Source of the DNA: Dysgonomonas hofstadii
GTDB taxonomy: Bacteria > Bacteroidota > Bacteroidia > Bacteroidales > Dysgonomonadaceae
Assembly (NCBI RefSeq): GCF_014196915.1
Contig: NZ_JACIEP010000019.1
Location: forward strand, 1-64,000
Reading direction: 5' to 3'
Length of the DNA stretch: 64,000 nucleotides
Of the stretch, positions 27,526 to 36,431 are shown in pieces (position 1 is the stretch's first letter; each line of letters starts with the position of its first letter). The notes below the pieces were generated by a model. It was not told where the DNA came from. It was given only the letters and a program-made list of their open reading frames with translations, and ran no database searches. The position numbers were made by a program, and so were the translations under genes.

Positions 27526-28524
27526 TTATAGATTACTGTTAATATTTTTCCACTCACTAATAGGAGGAATAACCTTCGAGCTGATCAAAGAATCTCTCAA
27601 ATCACAAAGATGTTTATAACTTTCTTCCAATTCGCTGAGTTCTTCGGGTGTTCCCTTTATGTCTTTATAGTGAACACCTGTCTTATCTAAAACAGTTTCC
27701 ATAGCCATCATTATATGATTATACGCTCCATCTGACACGTATACACCTACAGGCCAGTTAAATTTCTCTCCTCCCATCGCAGACCGTATCATTCCCAATG
27801 AAAGTACAGAAGGGCTTTGGAAAGAAGAGCGTCCCCGAAGTTCCATAATTGTTCTTCCACCCTGTATTACTTTTTGCTTTATATCGTCCCATTGCCCGGA
27901 AGTCAAAGCCGGTGTACCGATCAATTCATTTAATGGCTTCCCGTCAATTTTAGTTGTAGATGAAAATACGGCCATCTGTTCACCGTGCCCTCCATACGTC
28001 CTGCAATTTTCAACTTTATCGGGATCAACATGGAAATGTTTCGATAATTCATTACGCAATCTCGTACTATCCAAAGCTGCAAGAGTAGTTACCTGCGAAG
28101 GTTTCAACCCTGAATATAAGAGAGCCAGAAGACCTGTTATATCTGCCGGATTAAAAATAACCACAATATGTTTTACCTCAGGACAATAAGCTTTTACATC
28201 TTTTCCGAATTGAATGGCGATCTCGGCATTGCCTTTCAGCAGGTCTTCGCGGGTCATCCCTTCCTTGCGCGCTGCTCCTCCAGAATTCACAATGTATTTA
28301 CTGTCTTTTAGTGCCTCTTCTATATTGCTGGTATAGGTTATGTTCAACCCACTAAATCCGCATTGCAGCAATTCTTCGGCAACTCCTTCCAAACCTTTGG
28401 CATAAGGGTCATATAAACAAATATTTGAAGATAAACCCATTAAAATAGCAGATTGGGCCATATTAGAACCAATCATACCTGCAGCACCCATTATGGTGAG
28501 CTTTTCTGACGTTATAAATTCCAT
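27526..28524 (-). CDS. mdh: Malate dehydrogenase (lactate/malate dehydrogenase family)
   Basis: Interconverts malate and oxaloacetate with NAD(H) in the cytoplasm, in Bacteroidota mainly in the reductive branch to fumarate and succinate. The dinucleotide-binding loop is MGAAGMIGSN (GxxGxxG-type). NSGGAARKEGMTREDLLKGN carries the substrate-binding arginines, VIFNPADITG the conserved Asn, and TRLRNEL and GGHGEQMAVF the catalytic Asp/His region. 332 aa is normal. Proximity to a C4-dicarboxylate (Dcu-type) transporter gene fits fumarate respiration. Confidence 0.93.
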   Translation of the reverse strand: MEFITSEKLTIMGAAGMIGSNMAQSAILMGLSSNICLYDPYAKGLEGVAEELLQCGFSGLNITYTSNIEEALKDSKYIVNSGGAARKEGMTREDLLKGNAEIAIQFGKDVKAYCPEVKHIVVIFNPADITGLLALLYSGLKPSQVTTLAALDSTRLRNELSKHFHVDPDKVENCRTYGGHGEQMAVFSSTTKIDGKPLNELIGTPALTSGQWDDIKQKVIQGGRTIMELRGRSSFQSPSVLSLGMIRSAMGGEKFNWPVGVYVSDGAYNHIMMAMETVLDKTGVHYKDIKGTPEELSELEESYKHLCDLRDSLISSKVIPPISEWKNINSNL

Positions 28525-28603
28525 ATTGTTCTATTCAAATTAGTTTTTAATTATAACAATTATCCGTTTAACAAAGTTTGATATAAAAGAAGACGAGGAT
28601 ATT

Positions 28604-29194
28604 TTATTCGAAATACTTTATCACCTTCGCCGGATTGCCTACTGCCAGACAGTTAGCAGGAATATCTTTAGTTACCACACTGCCCGCCCCGATTGTAGTA
28701 TTGTCGCCGATAGTGACTCCCGCAAAAATTATCGCGCCTCCTCCTATCCACACATTCGAACCGATAACCACAGGTGCCGAATAGGTATTCCAGAAAGACG
28801 GAGCGTCTCTGTCATTGGCCGGATGTGTTAATCTTTCATCCGGCTCAACAGGATGAGTTACCGCATATATCTGTACATTAGGGCCGATACCTGTGTTATC
28901 TCCTATCGTAATCGTATTACAATCGAGAAAAGTACAATTCATGTTAATCTCGCAATTATTACCTATATGTATATTTTCTCCGTAATCGACATATATAGGC
29001 GCAGATATCCAGACATTCTCGCCTCTCGAACCAATGAGCTCGTCCAATATTTTATCGAGCAATCCTTTGTCTGTGGTATCTGCCAGAAAATACTCCTTCA
29101 TCAGTTTCTTCGAAAGATGCCAACGGGTTATCAGCTCCTTATCTGCTGCATTGTAATATTCGCCTGCCAACATTTTTTCTTTTTCTGTCTTCAT
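28604..29194 (-). CDS. Maltose/galactoside O-acetyltransferase-like (left-handed beta-helix)
   Basis: 196 aa. The N-terminal Mac domain (KEKMLAGEYYNAADKELITRWHLSKKLMKEY) and C-terminal hexapeptide repeats (IHIGNNCEINMN, ITIGDNTGIGPNV, VVIGSNVWIGGGAIIFAGVTIGDNTTIGAGSVVT) define the NodL/LacA/Maa group, which moves acetyl from acetyl-CoA to a sugar hydroxyl. The catalytic histidine is in YAVTHPVEPDER. It lies 13 bp after the Dcu transporter gene on the same strand. The sugar acceptor is not identifiable; these enzymes are often promiscuous. Confidence 0.9.
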   Translation of the reverse strand: MKTEKEKMLAGEYYNAADKELITRWHLSKKLMKEYFLADTTDKGLLDKILDELIGSRGENVWISAPIYVDYGENIHIGNNCEINMNCTFLDCNTITIGDNTGIGPNVQIYAVTHPVEPDERLTHPANDRDAPSFWNTYSAPVVIGSNVWIGGGAIIFAGVTIGDNTTIGAGSVVTKDIPANCLAVGNPAKVIKYFE

Positions 29195-29207
29195 CGTATC
29201 TATTTTC

Positions 29208-30512
29208 TCAATGACCTATCAAAGTTATTAACAGCAATCCGGTGCATACTGCCCCGATAGTAGCTATTAACCCGGGAAACATGAATGAATGATTAAGTAT
29301 CCATTTTCCGATACGTGTAGTACCGGTACGGTCGAAGTTGATAGCGGCAACAACAGTAGGATAGTTAGGCAGGAAAAAATATCCGTTGACCGTAGGGAAG
29401 AGTGCGATCAACATCCATGGTGAGATACCGAGGGTTAGCCCCAAAGGCATTAATGCCCGGACTGTGGCCGCCTGGCTGTATAGCAATATTGACATAACAA
29501 ACAACGCTATCCCGAATATCCACGGCATAGACCTGACTACTCCTTCTATTGACTCCTTCAGTTCCTGCATGTTGCCATTGATAAATGTATCGCCCATCCA
29601 GGCAATACCGAATATGGCAACAACAGCCTGCATCCCCGCGACGAATACTGAGCCCTGCGCTGCTTTTATTCCGTTGGTATTTGTCAACAGGAGGATGACC
29701 GCCGCCGCCGAAAGCATCAATATTTCAATAACAACAGGCATGCCGATTTCCTTTCCTCCTATATTCCGTAAATCCTCCACAGACCCGAAAAGAATAATCA
29801 AAATCGTAGCCAGAATGAAAATCAATACAGAGAGCCCTGCTTTACTTTTCAATTTATAGTTCTTTTTTTCTTCCTTATTTTCATCCTCAAACATCCTCTC
29901 TTCAAGCCGTTTCAGATATTCAGGATCTTCATGCAGGTTCTTTCCCATACGCATACTGAATAATGCTCCCAGCAATACACCAATCAGGGTTGCAGGTATG
30001 GTTATCATCAAAATATCGATCAATGAAATTTTAAACCCGGCCAGCATGCTAAGTAATGCGACTGTAGCAGCCGAAATAGGGCTGGCCGTTATTGCCTGCT
30101 GAGAAGCTATAACGGCGATGGAAAGAGGACGTTCGGGGCGTATTTTCGTTTCGTGTGCTACCTCAGCAATAACAGGCAGTACAGAATAAGCCACATGGCC
30201 TGTACCGGCTACGAACGTAAACAGATAAGTTACCATTGGTGCATATAGAGTGATGTGTTGCGGATGTTTACGCAGAAACTTTTCTGCCAGCGACACCATC
30301 AGGTCAAGACCTCCGGCGGCCTGCATACAGCCTGCGGCAGCAATTACGGCAACTATCATCAGCATCACATCTATTGGCGGAGAGGTGGGTTCGAGGCCAA
30401 AGCCAAAGACCAGGATTGCAAGTCCCAAGCCTCCCATTACTCCCAATCCGATACCCTGTATACGGGCACCGACGATGATAGCTGCAAGAATGAATAAGAA
30501 TTGTAATAACAT
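29208..30512 (-). CDS. Anaerobic C4-dicarboxylate transporter (DcuA/DcuB family)
   Basis: 434-aa inner-membrane carrier exchanging fumarate, malate or aspartate for succinate. About ten to twelve helices; family blocks GARIQGIGLGVMGGLGLAI, AAAGCMQAAGGLDLMV, FVAGTGHVAYSVLPVIAEVAHET, IASQQAITASPISAA and FFLPNYPTVVAAINFDRTGTTRIG are clear. The acidic linker (EERMFEDENKEEKK) is cytoplasmic. With mdh close by on the same strand it fits fumarate respiration; dcuA versus dcuB cannot be decided from sequence alone. Confidence 0.93.
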   Translation of the reverse strand: MLLQFLFILAAIIVGARIQGIGLGVMGGLGLAILVFGFGLEPTSPPIDVMLMIVAVIAAAGCMQAAGGLDLMVSLAEKFLRKHPQHITLYAPMVTYLFTFVAGTGHVAYSVLPVIAEVAHETKIRPERPLSIAVIASQQAITASPISAATVALLSMLAGFKISLIDILMITIPATLIGVLLGALFSMRMGKNLHEDPEYLKRLEERMFEDENKEEKKNYKLKSKAGLSVLIFILATILIILFGSVEDLRNIGGKEIGMPVVIEILMLSAAAVILLLTNTNGIKAAQGSVFVAGMQAVVAIFGIAWMGDTFINGNMQELKESIEGVVRSMPWIFGIALFVMSILLYSQAATVRALMPLGLTLGISPWMLIALFPTVNGYFFLPNYPTVVAAINFDRTGTTRIGKWILNHSFMFPGLIATIGAVCTGLLLITLIGH

Positions 30513-30528
30513 AGATTATATCTTTTCA

Positions 30529-30552
30529 AATAAGGTCACAGACCTTTTTATT
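30529..30552. repeat. 24-nt palindromic repeat, copy 1
   Basis: AATAAGGTC-ACA-GACCTTTTTATT, about 17 bp upstream of the Dcu gene start. It matches the copy at 36323-36346 with two mismatches. As a hairpin followed by TTTTT it could stop + strand transcription heading into the dcu promoter. Confidence 0.6.
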
Positions 30553-30648
30553 ACCTTAGTAAGGATTAAATCTAAAGCCAGTTGTAATTAAAAACAAGAT
30601 TATTAAATACATCCTGTTTTTTCAACATTTTTGATCGATATAAAGTTC

Positions 30649-32664
30649 TTATTTTTCCTTCAATACCTCTTCCAATCTTATTATCTGATCACGGAACTGC
30701 GCCGCTTCAAGGAATTCCAGTTTCTTGGCAGCGGCAGTCATTTGTTTTTTCGCTTTTTCAATGGCTTTTTTCAGTTCGTCCTTGCTCATGTATTCTATCT
30801 TATCTTCTGAAGCAATGGCCATATCCTGTGCTTCCTGATGGTACGACTTAACCAAAACCTGCTCCAGTTTACGCAGGCTAAAGACCGATGTATGCCCTTT
30901 CTTTATCTGGCGGGGAATAATACCATGTTCTTTGTTATATGCCATTTGCTTTTCGCGGCGACGATCGGTTTCGTCAATAGTCTTTTGCATACTTTCGGTA
31001 ATCTTGTCTGCATAGAAAATCACTCTCCCGTTCACATTACGGGCAGCACGTCCGACAGTTTGTGTCAGCGAACGGTGTGAACGAAGGAAGCCTTCCTTGT
31101 CAGCATCCAGTATAGCCACCAGCGAAACCTCAGGCAGGTCGAGACCTTCACGTAAGAGGTTAACCCCAACAAGCACATCGAATTGCCCTTTACGCAACTC
31201 ATCCATTATCTGTACACGATCCAGCGTATCCACATCCGAATGGATATAGCTACACTTTATACCGCTGTTTATCAAATAATTTGTCAGCTCTTCTGCCATC
31301 CGCTTGGTCAGTGTGGTTACCAGTGTGCGCTCATTTTTTTCAACCCGGAGCTGTATTTCTTCCATCAGGTCGTCTATCTGGTTCAGGCTCGGTCGTACTT
31401 CTATCGGCGGATCAAGCAGTCCGGTAGGACGGATAAGCTGCTCAACAACCACTCCCTCCGACTTCATCAGCTCATAGTCGGCCGGGGTTGCACTCACATA
31501 TATTGTTTGCGGTACAAGCGCTTCAAATTCCTCAAACTTTAATGGACGGTTATCCAGAGCTGCCGGAAGGCGAAATCCGTACTCCACCAGATTTTCTTTA
31601 CGGGAATGATCACCTCCATACATGGCCCTTATCTGAGGAATGGTTACATGGCTTTCGTCTATTACCATAAGAAAATCATCGGGGAAGAAGTCGAGAAGGC
31701 AGAATGGACGGGTGCCGGGTTTACGATTGTCGAAATAGCGGGAATAATTTTCTATACCCGAACAATGCCCCACCTCACGTATCATTTCCAGATCGTAAGT
31801 AACCCGTTCATACAACCGTTTTGCTTCCAATGGTTTTCCGATGGATTGGAAGAAATCGACCTGCCGTCCCAAATCTATCTCTATCTCGGATATTGCCCTG
31901 ACCATCCTTTCCTTGGTAGTAACAAACAAGTTTGCCGGATAAATACGGAAATCGTCAAAACTCTCCATTTTTACTCCGCTTACCGGATCGAGACATTCGA
32001 TGCTTTCGATCTCGTCTCCCCAGAAAACGACCCTTACCACAGGGTCTCCATAAGCAAGGAATACATCTACCGTGTCGCCTTTCACCCTGAAATTACCAGC
32101 CTGAGGATCGACTTCGTTACGGGAATATAATGCACTTACCAGTGCACGGAGAAACACATCGCGAACCAGTTTTTGTCCTACTTTGATGGAAATCGTAGAG
32201 TTCTCGAAGTCTTCGGGATTACCCATACCATAGAGACAGGAAACTGAGGAAACTACGATAACATCACGTCTGCCCGACAATAATGAGGTTGTAGTGGCAA
32301 GACGTAGTTTTTCTATCTCATCGTTTATCGAGAGGTCTTTTTCAATGTATGTATTTGTCGAAGGAATGTATGCTTCAGGTTGATAATAGTCATAATAAGA
32401 AACAAAATATTCGACTGCATTCTCTGGAAAAAAGGTTTTGAATTCGCTGTATAACTGTGCTGCCAGTGTTTTATTATGGCTCAGTACCAGAGTAGGTTTT
32501 TCGACGTTCTGAATAACATTGGCGACAGTAAAGGTTTTTCCCGATCCTGTCACCCCCAACAAGGTTTGTGAGGGAATATCCTGAACCACGCCTTCGGATA
32601 AAGCGGCTATCGCAGCCGGCTGATCTCCTGTAGGTTTATAATTTGAAGTGAGCTTAAATTTCAT
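30649..32664 (-). CDS. uvrB: UvrABC excinuclease subunit B
   Basis: DNA-damage verification helicase of nucleotide excision repair. Walker A G37-VTGSGKT44, beta-hairpin YYDYYQPEAYIP, the VIDESH DExx box, helicase motif VGVNLLREGLDLPEVSLV and QTVGRAARN are present. The C-terminal UVR domain (about 630-668, KKLEFLEAAQFRDQIIRLEE) binds UvrC. 671 aa is full length. A - strand -7 element (TATCTTTGG) lies about 20 bp before the start. uvrC is also in this window, about 24 kb away. Confidence 0.98.
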   Translation of the reverse strand: MKFKLTSNYKPTGDQPAAIAALSEGVVQDIPSQTLLGVTGSGKTFTVANVIQNVEKPTLVLSHNKTLAAQLYSEFKTFFPENAVEYFVSYYDYYQPEAYIPSTNTYIEKDLSINDEIEKLRLATTTSLLSGRRDVIVVSSVSCLYGMGNPEDFENSTISIKVGQKLVRDVFLRALVSALYSRNEVDPQAGNFRVKGDTVDVFLAYGDPVVRVVFWGDEIESIECLDPVSGVKMESFDDFRIYPANLFVTTKERMVRAISEIEIDLGRQVDFFQSIGKPLEAKRLYERVTYDLEMIREVGHCSGIENYSRYFDNRKPGTRPFCLLDFFPDDFLMVIDESHVTIPQIRAMYGGDHSRKENLVEYGFRLPAALDNRPLKFEEFEALVPQTIYVSATPADYELMKSEGVVVEQLIRPTGLLDPPIEVRPSLNQIDDLMEEIQLRVEKNERTLVTTLTKRMAEELTNYLINSGIKCSYIHSDVDTLDRVQIMDELRKGQFDVLVGVNLLREGLDLPEVSLVAILDADKEGFLRSHRSLTQTVGRAARNVNGRVIFYADKITESMQKTIDETDRRREKQMAYNKEHGIIPRQIKKGHTSVFSLRKLEQVLVKSYHQEAQDMAIASEDKIEYMSKDELKKAIEKAKKQMTAAAKKLEFLEAAQFRDQIIRLEEVLKEK

Positions 32665-32684
32665 TTTGTCTATCCTTTCTTAAT

Positions 32685-32693
32685 CCAAAGATA
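32685..32693 (-). promoter_or_regulatory. -7 element (TATCTTTGG) of uvrB
   Basis: Matches TAnnTTTG on the - strand, 20 bp before the uvrB ATG at 32664. The rest of the 219-bp gap to cdaA shows no gene. Confidence 0.5.
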
Positions 32694-32883
32694 AGAAGAA
32701 GTATATATAAATTATTTACAATTGATATTTATTCTGATAATACAATATTCATACCATAAGTTCCGGATGATTTTTTATAAAAGAGTTGTATGCAAAACAG
32801 AATAAACCGGTAGTTGAAGAATTTTATATTAAAGGTTATAATCAGGCTCTATAAGAAGCAATCCCCAAAAAGGATGAAAGAGA

Positions 32884-33660
32884 CTATCTCTTTTTCTTTC
32901 TCATTGTCCCTATCAATAATTCCTGTAACCGTTCAGGAGTGATATTTGCTTCTATTTTGCCTTCACTGGCAAATGATATCTTCCCCCTTTCCTCGGAAAT
33001 GACGATCACTTTTGCGTCTGTCTCCTGCGAGAGTCCTAATGCCGCTCTGTGCCTCAAACCGAATGCTTTGGGTATATCCTGATTCTGCGATACAGGAAGA
33101 ATGCACCCCGCTGCCTTTATTTTATTTCCGGCAATTATCATCGCGCCATCGTGCAGAGGTGAATTTTTGAAGAAAATATTTTCTATCAGGCGGGTACTGA
33201 TATCAGCTTCTATCATTTCTCCGGTTTCTTCAAAATTACCGAGTTTTATTTCCTGTTCTATCACAATCAGGGCTCCGGTATATGTTTTGGCTAAATTCAT
33301 ACAAGCCAGTACTAAAGAAGTAACGACAGAATCGTTAAGTTCTCCTTTATCTTTCGACCTGAACAGACGGGAAAAGAAACGGAAAGTACGGTTTGATCCC
33401 AAAGAGATCAGAAAACGGCGGATATCGTCCTGAAATATGATGATAAGGACAAACAGCCCGATATTGACAAATTTATCGAGAATAGCTCCCATCAGGCGCA
33501 TCTCGAAAACCTGTGAAACCAATATCCAGATAATGATAAAAGCCAAAACCCCGTTAAAGATAACCCCAGTCCCTGATTTGGAGACAACACGGTATACCTG
33601 ATACATTACTGTTGCTACCAGCAGGATGTCTACAATATCTTTCCAGGTAAAATTATCCAT
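32884..33660 (-). CDS. cdaA: Diadenylate cyclase, CdaA type
   Basis: Makes the second messenger c-di-AMP from two ATP. Three N-terminal membrane helices (about 9-25, 33-52, 65-77) are followed by a DAC domain (about 105-250) with the catalytic motifs D171-G-A173 (SPLHDGAMII) and R203-H-R205 (GLRHRAALG). 258 aa matches the family. A -7 element lies 25 bp upstream, so it can be transcribed apart from the GNAT gene 100 bp before it. A PgpH-like phosphodiesterase for the same messenger is encoded at 44717-46810. Confidence 0.95.
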   Translation of the reverse strand: MDNFTWKDIVDILLVATVMYQVYRVVSKSGTGVIFNGVLAFIIIWILVSQVFEMRLMGAILDKFVNIGLFVLIIIFQDDIRRFLISLGSNRTFRFFSRLFRSKDKGELNDSVVTSLVLACMNLAKTYTGALIVIEQEIKLGNFEETGEMIEADISTRLIENIFFKNSPLHDGAMIIAGNKIKAAGCILPVSQNQDIPKAFGLRHRAALGLSQETDAKVIVISEERGKISFASEGKIEANITPERLQELLIGTMRKKKR

Positions 33661-33684
33661 ATATTATTGTGGGTTTATCGAAGT

Positions 33685-33693
33685 CCAAAGATA
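33685..33693 (-). promoter_or_regulatory. -7 element (TATCTTTGG) of cdaA
   Basis: Matches TAnnTTTG on the - strand, 24 bp before the cdaA ATG at 33660; it is the same nine bases as the uvrB element. Confidence 0.5.
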
Positions 33694-33760
33694 ATTGTTT
33701 TCTTCCAGAGAAAAAGCATATAAAATATGTTATCCTGTCCGAAATAAGATTTTTTATAGC

Positions 33761-34627
33761 TTACTCCAGCATCAGATTCATTATAGGATTATGGTTCCCA
33801 AAAAACTGATGGTATTTACGATCTGTTTCCTCCAGTCTGAACCCGAACAATAAACGGCACAACAGACAAATATCCACTTCCAGATCAGCCTTTTCGTCCG
33901 ACTCCACAATAAGCTCCACTTCTCCTCTATTTATGAGATAAATAAAAGATTCTCCGGTATCATCATTTACTTTTATCCTGAAATGTTGCATGAGGTTATC
34001 TTTTGCATACAAAGTTAACAGTGTCCATGCGTCTATAATCCGGGACATACCCGAGAGGTTCGTTTTTACCGGACAGTTTTCTGCTATAAAATCTTCCTTT
34101 ATCGCCCTGAAATCAGATTCTGTTTTTTGTACACAAAAATTTATTGATCTAAATAACGAATCAAATTCCTTATAGGCAGCCTTTTCACCGGGGTAAGTAT
34201 CTATAATCTCTTTTAATGGGATAGGATTGTCGTCTTTTTCAAACACTTGTTCGTATCCATACTTTTCATAAAAGCCGTAAAGCCAGTCCTCGGCAGGTAT
34301 AAGTATAGCCAAAGGAATATTCCTTTGCAAAATCACTTCATGCGCTTTGTGTATCAATTGAGCCATGAACCCCTTCTTCCTGTATTCGGGAAGCGTGCAC
34401 AATCCTGCCATATAGGCAAACGGGATCTCCTGTTCATAGAAAGTGATTGTATAAGGCAGCATTTGCAGAGATGCCACAACTTTTCCTTCTTCAAAATACA
34501 GCAACGTGTTTTCGGGCTTATACTTATATTTAAAAAAAGTGTCTAAAAACTCTTCTGTGTCACCGAAACAGGTTTTCCACATCTGACGTACAACAGGGGT
34601 AATATGTTCATCTGCAAATTGGATCAT
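33761..34627 (-). CDS. GNAT-family N-acetyltransferase (Eis-like)
   Basis: 288 aa. The N-terminal GNAT fold (about 1-140) shows the acetyl-CoA loop region AYMAGLCTLPEYRKKGFMAQLIHKAHE (R/Q-x-x-G-x-G/A-like KKGFMA) and ILIPAEDWLYGFYEKYGYEQVF. The C-terminal half includes an SCP2-like segment (INRGEVELIVESDEKADLEVDICLLCRLLFG), an arrangement resembling Eis-type acetyltransferases. The acceptor substrate is unknown. It lies 18 bp downstream of the DUF2156 gene on the same strand and is probably cotranscribed with it. Confidence 0.85.
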   Translation of the reverse strand: MIQFADEHITPVVRQMWKTCFGDTEEFLDTFFKYKYKPENTLLYFEEGKVVASLQMLPYTITFYEQEIPFAYMAGLCTLPEYRKKGFMAQLIHKAHEVILQRNIPLAILIPAEDWLYGFYEKYGYEQVFEKDDNPIPLKEIIDTYPGEKAAYKEFDSLFRSINFCVQKTESDFRAIKEDFIAENCPVKTNLSGMSRIIDAWTLLTLYAKDNLMQHFRIKVNDDTGESFIYLINRGEVELIVESDEKADLEVDICLLCRLLFGFRLEETDRKYHQFFGNHNPIMNLMLE

Positions 34628-34645
34628 AGGCTAAAGATACATCCT

Positions 34646-35548
34646 TTATTTGACTAACGGAATCAAAATCGCCTCTTCCAGTAATAAGTCGGGATAGTAA
34701 GACAATTTTGCTTTACGGAGATTTTCCATTCCCATGTCTTCTTCACGGTTGATATAAGTAAATTCCGACGCCTCGTGTTCTATAAATTGCTGGTTAATGA
34801 TTGTATAAGCTCCATTAATTCCTCCGAAGGCTTTTTCCACATGCACAACAAAAGTATCATTGGTAAGCGGCTCGCCAATAGTAAACGCAACTATCCGTCC
34901 ATTCACCCTGACAGCCCCACCCCGAAGCTGTAGTATATCAAAGTCACGGAGTAATATTTTGGTGGCGATGTAATCGTAACGCTGCGAGAAATCTATTTTC
35001 GCAACATTTACTTCTTCCCATTCATCAAGCATCCGGGAACATTCATCCAGTTCTTTCCGGGATGTCAGCGGAAAATACTCCCAGTCTGGGTTATCAGCCT
35101 TGAAACGGTTGATATGGTTACGTTTACTTTGCAGTTTCTTGCCCGAAAGTTTAATCAGCCTCTCAGAAAAATAGAGGTATTCATCGTTGTTTCTGTCAGG
35201 TATGTAGTAAAATGTATCGGGCATTTCATGCTGTATTTGTTCCCACATCTTTTTACTGATCCCTTTCATCTGGAAGGGAATACGGTTTTCCTCCGCATCT
35301 TGCATTATTCTGCCGAATGCTTCCCTGAGAGGCATTTTACCTATAGGCATCATATAGTAAAGCTGCCCGTCAGAATCCTGAAAACGGAGAAAAATAGTCT
35401 TATGCTCTATCGCAAATACCGTTTTAAATTTGGCGTTCCATGCATACAGATTGGCAAAGCAAAAGTCGCATGCACGGTATTGATTTCCGTCAAAACAGGC
35501 ATCTATATCCTTCTTGTCAGATAGTGTAATTTGTTTAAAGTTGATCAT
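34646..35548 (-). CDS. DUF2156 protein (LPG synthase C-terminal-like)
   Basis: 300-aa soluble protein resembling the GNAT-type C-terminal domain of phosphatidylglycerol lysyltransferases (DUF2156). Visible blocks are ACDFCFANLYAWNAKFKT, KLQSKRNHINRFKADNPDWEYFPL and VEKAFGGINGAYTIINQQF...YINREEDMGMENLRKAKLSYYP. It lacks the membrane flippase half of MprF, so a true lipid-modifying role is uncertain; stand-alone versions are widespread in Bacteroidales without an assigned function. It heads a likely two-gene unit with the downstream GNAT gene. Confidence 0.85.
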   Translation of the reverse strand: MINFKQITLSDKKDIDACFDGNQYRACDFCFANLYAWNAKFKTVFAIEHKTIFLRFQDSDGQLYYMMPIGKMPLREAFGRIMQDAEENRIPFQMKGISKKMWEQIQHEMPDTFYYIPDRNNDEYLYFSERLIKLSGKKLQSKRNHINRFKADNPDWEYFPLTSRKELDECSRMLDEWEEVNVAKIDFSQRYDYIATKILLRDFDILQLRGGAVRVNGRIVAFTIGEPLTNDTFVVHVEKAFGGINGAYTIINQQFIEHEASEFTYINREEDMGMENLRKAKLSYYPDLLLEEAILIPLVK

Positions 35549-35718
35549 AAAATGTTAGTATAACTCCGTTATTTTTAACAAAACTAACTAATTATTGTTT
35601 ATATAATATGTGCAATAGATATATATTTATACTTGATAACATTTGTTTATAATATTTTTTATGACGAAATTTGCCTCTTATAAAGAATCATTCCAGATAA
35701 GAAACTGTCATAAGAAAG

Positions 35719-36327
35719 ATGTCGAATACGAAAAAAGTATTGGCTGTTGCCGAAACATCATATATTATCCGTAAGGGCTTGGTCTATGTGCTGTCCCAGC
35801 TGTCGAGCGTAGGGAAGGTCGTGGAACTGAAAGAAATGGAAGATATTAGTTATCAGTTGAGCATATTGCAACCCGATGCCGTGCTTATCAATCCCATGCT
35901 TCTGGGACATTCGGCAAGGCAGGATGTACGCAATCAGCTCAATTTAAATAAAAAAATAGCGGTTATAGCTCTGGTCTACAATCTTATAGATGAACAATTT
36001 TACCGTTCATACGATGCCATAATCAGAATCAATGACTCGGAGTCGAAGATAGAAGAAACATTGCATAACTGCCTGAATAAAGAATTAAATCCACAGTCGG
36101 ATCAGGAAGAACTGAGCGACAGGGAAAAAGAAATACTGATAAGTGTGGTCAAAGGCATGAGTAATAAAGAAATTGCCGAACATCACAACATTTCTATACA
36201 TACGGCTATTACACATCGCAGGAATATAACCCGCAAGTTAAAGGTGCACAGTATATCGGGACTTACTATATATGCGATAATCAATAAGTTAGTAGATATT
36301 TCCGAAATAAAATATCAGGACGAATAA
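35719..36327 (+). CDS. LuxR-type response regulator with degenerate receiver
   Basis: 202 aa. The C-terminal LuxR helix-turn-helix is clear (about 132-188: LSDREKEILISVVKGMSNKEIAEHHNISIHTAITHRRNITRKL). The N-terminal 120 residues have a receiver-like length and alternation (VLAVAETSYIIRKGLVYVLSQL..., LQPDAVLINPML) but lack the usual acidic pocket and phospho-acceptor Asp at the expected place, so phosphorylation is doubtful. The gene precedes a hemerythrin-like protein by about 100 bp, suggesting joint control of a nitrosative or oxygen response. Its stop codon lies within a 24-nt palindromic repeat. Confidence 0.85.
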   Translation: MSNTKKVLAVAETSYIIRKGLVYVLSQLSSVGKVVELKEMEDISYQLSILQPDAVLINPMLLGHSARQDVRNQLNLNKKIAVIALVYNLIDEQFYRSYDAIIRINDSESKIEETLHNCLNKELNPQSDQEELSDREKEILISVVKGMSNKEIAEHHNISIHTAITHRRNITRKLKVHSISGLTIYAIINKLVDISEIKYQDE

Positions 36328-36346
36328 GGTCGCAGACCTCTTTATT
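36323..36346. repeat. 24-nt palindromic repeat, copy 2 (spans a stop codon)
   Basis: AATAAGGTC-GCA-GACCTCTTTATT differs at two positions from the copy at 30529-30552. The TAA of the response-regulator gene (36325-36327) is part of it. It may act as a weak terminator or as a stabilising 3' hairpin. Confidence 0.6.
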
Positions 36347-36431
36347 TCTTTTGTAGGTATAACTGTTTAAGTTGTTTATAACTCTAAAATTATCGTTAAA
36401 TACATACTTTCTATTACTTAAATATAAAGTC

